A DNA stretch of 7,197 bases from UBA12078 sp964556955 (lineage in GTDB: Bacteria > Patescibacteriota > Dojkabacteria > SC72). Made by a program: the position numbers and the translations under genes. Under the pieces are notes generated by a model, which saw nothing but the letters and a program-made list of their open reading frames with translations, had not been told where the DNA came from and did no database searches. The stretch spans positions 1-7,197 of the forward strand of contig CAZKXP010000036.1 of NCBI GenBank assembly GCA_964556955.1, given 5' to 3'. Each line of letters opens with the position of its first letter. Positions within the stretch are counted from its first letter, which is position 1. Shown in pieces: positions 5,513-7,197 of this stretch.

Positions 5513-6088
5513 CTACATCATCCCATTTCTAAAGTTTTTCCAATATTCACTCCCTTTCACTGTCATTGTTCCTACATACTTATTCCCTAATCCATTAGAA
5601 CCATACTCTCTCTCACACTCCCGATCCAATAGTTCAAATATTATCTGTGCGATCTTCATCCCAGGATATATCTTGATGGGTAGTGGAGATAGATTGATCA
5701 TATGTAATGTAAGTCTTAAGCTATTTCCTGGATCTAAGAATCCCGCTGTCACATGGATTGCCAATCCTAATCGCCCCAGAGAACTCTTTCCTTCTAGTCT
5801 TGCAATATGTTTACCATCCACTCCTGTTATTTCTTTTACATTGGCTAAAACAAACTCTCCTGGTTGCAAAATATATCCCTCTTCTTCGTTCACTTCAATA
5901 CTTTGCATTAGATCATCTACCGGTTCTTTTACATCTATGACCATATCTTTCTTTTTGTTAAAGACTAAGAAGTGGGTATCTAAATGTAAATCGTACGATG
6001 CAGGTTGAAGATATTTTTCATCGAATGGTTCAATCGTTATCTCCCCTGTCTTAAGTTTTTCTCGTATGGTTTTGTCTGCTAGTATCAT
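5513..6088 (-). CDS. dcd: dCTP deaminase / dUTPase-family protein with substituted catalytic glutamate
   Basis: The fold and length (191 aa) are those of dCTP deaminase, the trimeric dUTPase-like enzyme that turns dCTP into dUTP (or dUMP in the bifunctional form). Visible family marks are MILADKTIREKL at the start, LQPASYDLHL (27-36), LQPGEFVLA (74-82), EGKSSLGRLGL (99-109), HVTAGFLDPG (112-121) and IYPGMKIAQIIFELL (140-154). Three positions depart from the family. The residue aligned with the catalytic Glu (E. coli E138, M. jannaschii E145) is His129 (LTLHMIN instead of LTLExxN). The aromatic residue after DPG is Asn122. The Gln of the C-terminal KYxGQ motif is Thr174 (KYVGT). Asp119, aligned with the aspartate needed for dUTP hydrolysis in bifunctional enzymes, is kept. 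The protein may be a dUTPase-like hydrolase, a binder, or inactive; deamination is doubtful. Its ATG overlaps the glyA stop as ATGA, implying translational coupling. Confidence 0.88.
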   Translation of the reverse strand: MILADKTIREKLKTGEITIEPFDEKYLQPASYDLHLDTHFLVFNKKKDMVIDVKEPVDDLMQSIEVNEEEGYILQPGEFVLANVKEITGVDGKHIARLEGKSSLGRLGLAIHVTAGFLDPGNSLRLTLHMINLSPLPIKIYPGMKIAQIIFELLDRECEREYGSNGLGNKYVGTMTVKGSEYWKNFRNGMM

Positions 6089-7197
6089 ATGCCTGGTATT
6101 GGGTAGTCTTTGGAGAATTCTTTTACCTCTTCTTTAATATTTTCTAAATTATCATCACTTGGATTTTTTAATGCCTCATCTATGAATCTCGCAACTATTT
6201 CCATTTCTTTCTCTTTCATACCCCTAGTGGTTAATGCGGGTGTTCCAATTCTAATACCCGATGGATCCCATGGCTTCCTGGCATCATGAGGTACTGCATT
6301 TTTATTTACTGTAATATTCGCTTTTTCCAATATGTCAGAGGCTTCACTCCCTGTCTTATTTACACTTTTTACCACATCGACTAAGAATAGATGATTATCT
6401 GTACCACCAGAAACGATTATATATCCTCTCCTTATTAAAGCTTCACATAGCGTTTTTGCATTTCTTACTATCTGTTTTGAATATTCTTTAAATTCGGGTG
6501 TACTCGCTTCTTTAAATGCCACTGCCATAGCAGCTGTTACATGATTGTGTGGACCTCCCTGAAGCCCAGGAAACACTGCTTTATCTATCTGTTCACTAAA
6601 TAGCTCTTTGCACATAATTATGGCTCCCCTTGGTCCTCTCAGCGTTTTGTGTGTAGTTGTAGTTACTACATCTGCAATCCCCATAGGAGAAGGATACAAT
6701 CCAGAAACAACAAGTCCTGCAACATGAGAAATATCTGCACAAAGATATGCACCTACTTCATCAGCAATTCTTCTAAATTCATTCCAATCAATTATTCTTG
6801 AATACGCTGAAAACCCTGCCCATATTAATTTAGGTTTGTGCTCAAGTGCCAATTTCCTAACCTCATCATAGTCAATATATCCATTCTCATCTACACCATA
6901 GTTCACGGGATTGTAGTATCTCCCAGAGAAAGAAACCTTAAAACCATGTGTCAAATGTCCACCAGCATCTAGAGACATCCCCATAATGGTATCCCCTGGT
7001 TGAACAAGCGCAAGATATACTGCTTGGTTTGCGGGAGATCCTGAATATGGTTGAACATTTACATGTTCGGCACCAAATAGTTCCTTCGCTCTAGTTATGG
7101 CCAAGTCCTCTATCTCATCAATATACTGGTTACCACCGTAGTATCTTTTGTGGGACATTCCTTCCGAATATTTATTAGTCAATATCGATCCCAAAGC
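6085..7197 (-). CDS. glyA: Serine hydroxymethyltransferase GlyA, 5' end outside the window
   Basis: GlyA interconverts serine and glycine with PLP and tetrahydrofolate, supplying methylene-THF for thymidylate, purine and methionine synthesis. The visible 371 codons lack only the first part of the protein (the usual length is about 410-430). The reading frame stays open to the right edge: the last codons read A-L-G-S-I-L-T-N-K, the family's conserved LGSxLTNKYxEG, so the TTG at 7194 is an internal leucine and not a start. Counting that TTG as 1, landmarks are RYYGGNQYIDEIE (17-29), VQPYSGSPAN (48-57), GGHLTHG (78-84), the PLP-contacting ADISH (153-157), the PLP lysine K183 in TTTTHKTLRGPRG, and RIGTPALTTRG near the C-terminus, whose first Arg binds the substrate carboxylate. 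All catalytic residues in view look normal. It is the first visible gene of the minus-strand run and its TGA overlaps the dcd ATG. Confidence 0.96.
   Translation of the reverse strand, partial: ALGSILTNKYSEGMSHKRYYGGNQYIDEIEDLAITRAKELFGAEHVNVQPYSGSPANQAVYLALVQPGDTIMGMSLDAGGHLTHGFKVSFSGRYYNPVNYGVDENGYIDYDEVRKLALEHKPKLIWAGFSAYSRIIDWNEFRRIADEVGAYLCADISHVAGLVVSGLYPSPMGIADVVTTTTHKTLRGPRGAIIMCKELFSEQIDKAVFPGLQGGPHNHVTAAMAVAFKEASTPEFKEYSKQIVRNAKTLCEALIRRGYIIVSGGTDNHLFLVDVVKSVNKTGSEASDILEKANITVNKNAVPHDARKPWDPSGIRIGTPALTTRGMKEKEMEIVARFIDEALKNPSDDNLENIKEEVKEFSKDYPIPGI

Noticed and set aside
5478..6008. 176-codon plus-strand open frame opposite the dcd-like gene, and a 60-codon one at 5758-5940
   Set aside because: The opposite strand encodes clear dCTP deaminase motifs; the plus-strand translations are Pro/Ser/Leu-rich shadows starting inside sufS or dcd.
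7192..7194. TTG at 7194 as the glyA start
   Set aside because: The frame is open to the window edge and the TTG is the conserved Leu of LGSxLTNK, so the gene is merely cut by the window.

Overview
The window is 7.2 kb of AT-rich, very tightly packed bacterial DNA. A VirB4-like ATPase of the shortened type common in Candidate Phyla Radiation genomes, a minimal gene set with little intergenic DNA, weak or absent Shine-Dalgarno sequences and low GC together suggest a Patescibacteria/CPR organism, perhaps the Microgenomates, Katanobacteria or Dojkabacteria side. That placement is an inference from protein resemblance, not from a marker gene. TAA, TAG and TGA are all used as stops: glyA ends in TGA inside an ATGA overlap with dcd. 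This argues against the TGA=Gly code of Gracilibacteria and Absconditabacteria.

Left half (1-4224), secretion/envelope-like genes. A plus-strand VirB4-type ATPase enters from the left edge. Its apparent ATG at 70 is probably not the true start, because VirB4-like coding sequence can be followed upstream through two opposite one-base shifts in homopolymers. It overlaps an 80-codon plus-strand ORF of unknown function. Converging on that is a minus-strand, 391-residue AAA+ ATPase that is the Lon ATPase module alone, without Lon's substrate-binding N-domain or its Ser-Lys protease domain. A 105-bp intergenic region, the only one of any size, holds weak divergent promoter candidates and a 10-bp direct repeat. 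To its right is a plus-strand gene for a secreted or membrane-anchored protein: signal peptide, one membrane helix, then a 204-residue Pro/Thr/Glu-rich tail with no lysine.

Right half (4221-7197), a minus-strand metabolic operon transcribed glyA (5' end beyond the window) -> dcd-like -> sufS. glyA and dcd overlap by ATGA, and dcd and sufS are 11 bp apart. GlyA supplies methylene-tetrahydrofolate, a dCTP deaminase/dUTPase-family enzyme would supply dUTP/dUMP, and SufS mobilises sulfur from cysteine. The first two could feed thymidylate synthesis. However, the dCTP deaminase homologue lacks the family's catalytic glutamate (His at residue 129), so its activity needs to be questioned.

Both convergent gene pairs overlap by exactly four bases at their stop codons (2146-2149 and 4221-4224). 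The most unusual items are the protease-less Lon with an altered pore loop beside a VirB4 ATPase, the dCTP deaminase homologue with substituted active-site residues, the frameshifted VirB4 5' region and the lysine-free anchored protein. No RNA genes, CRISPR arrays, insertion sequences or clear rho-independent terminators were seen.
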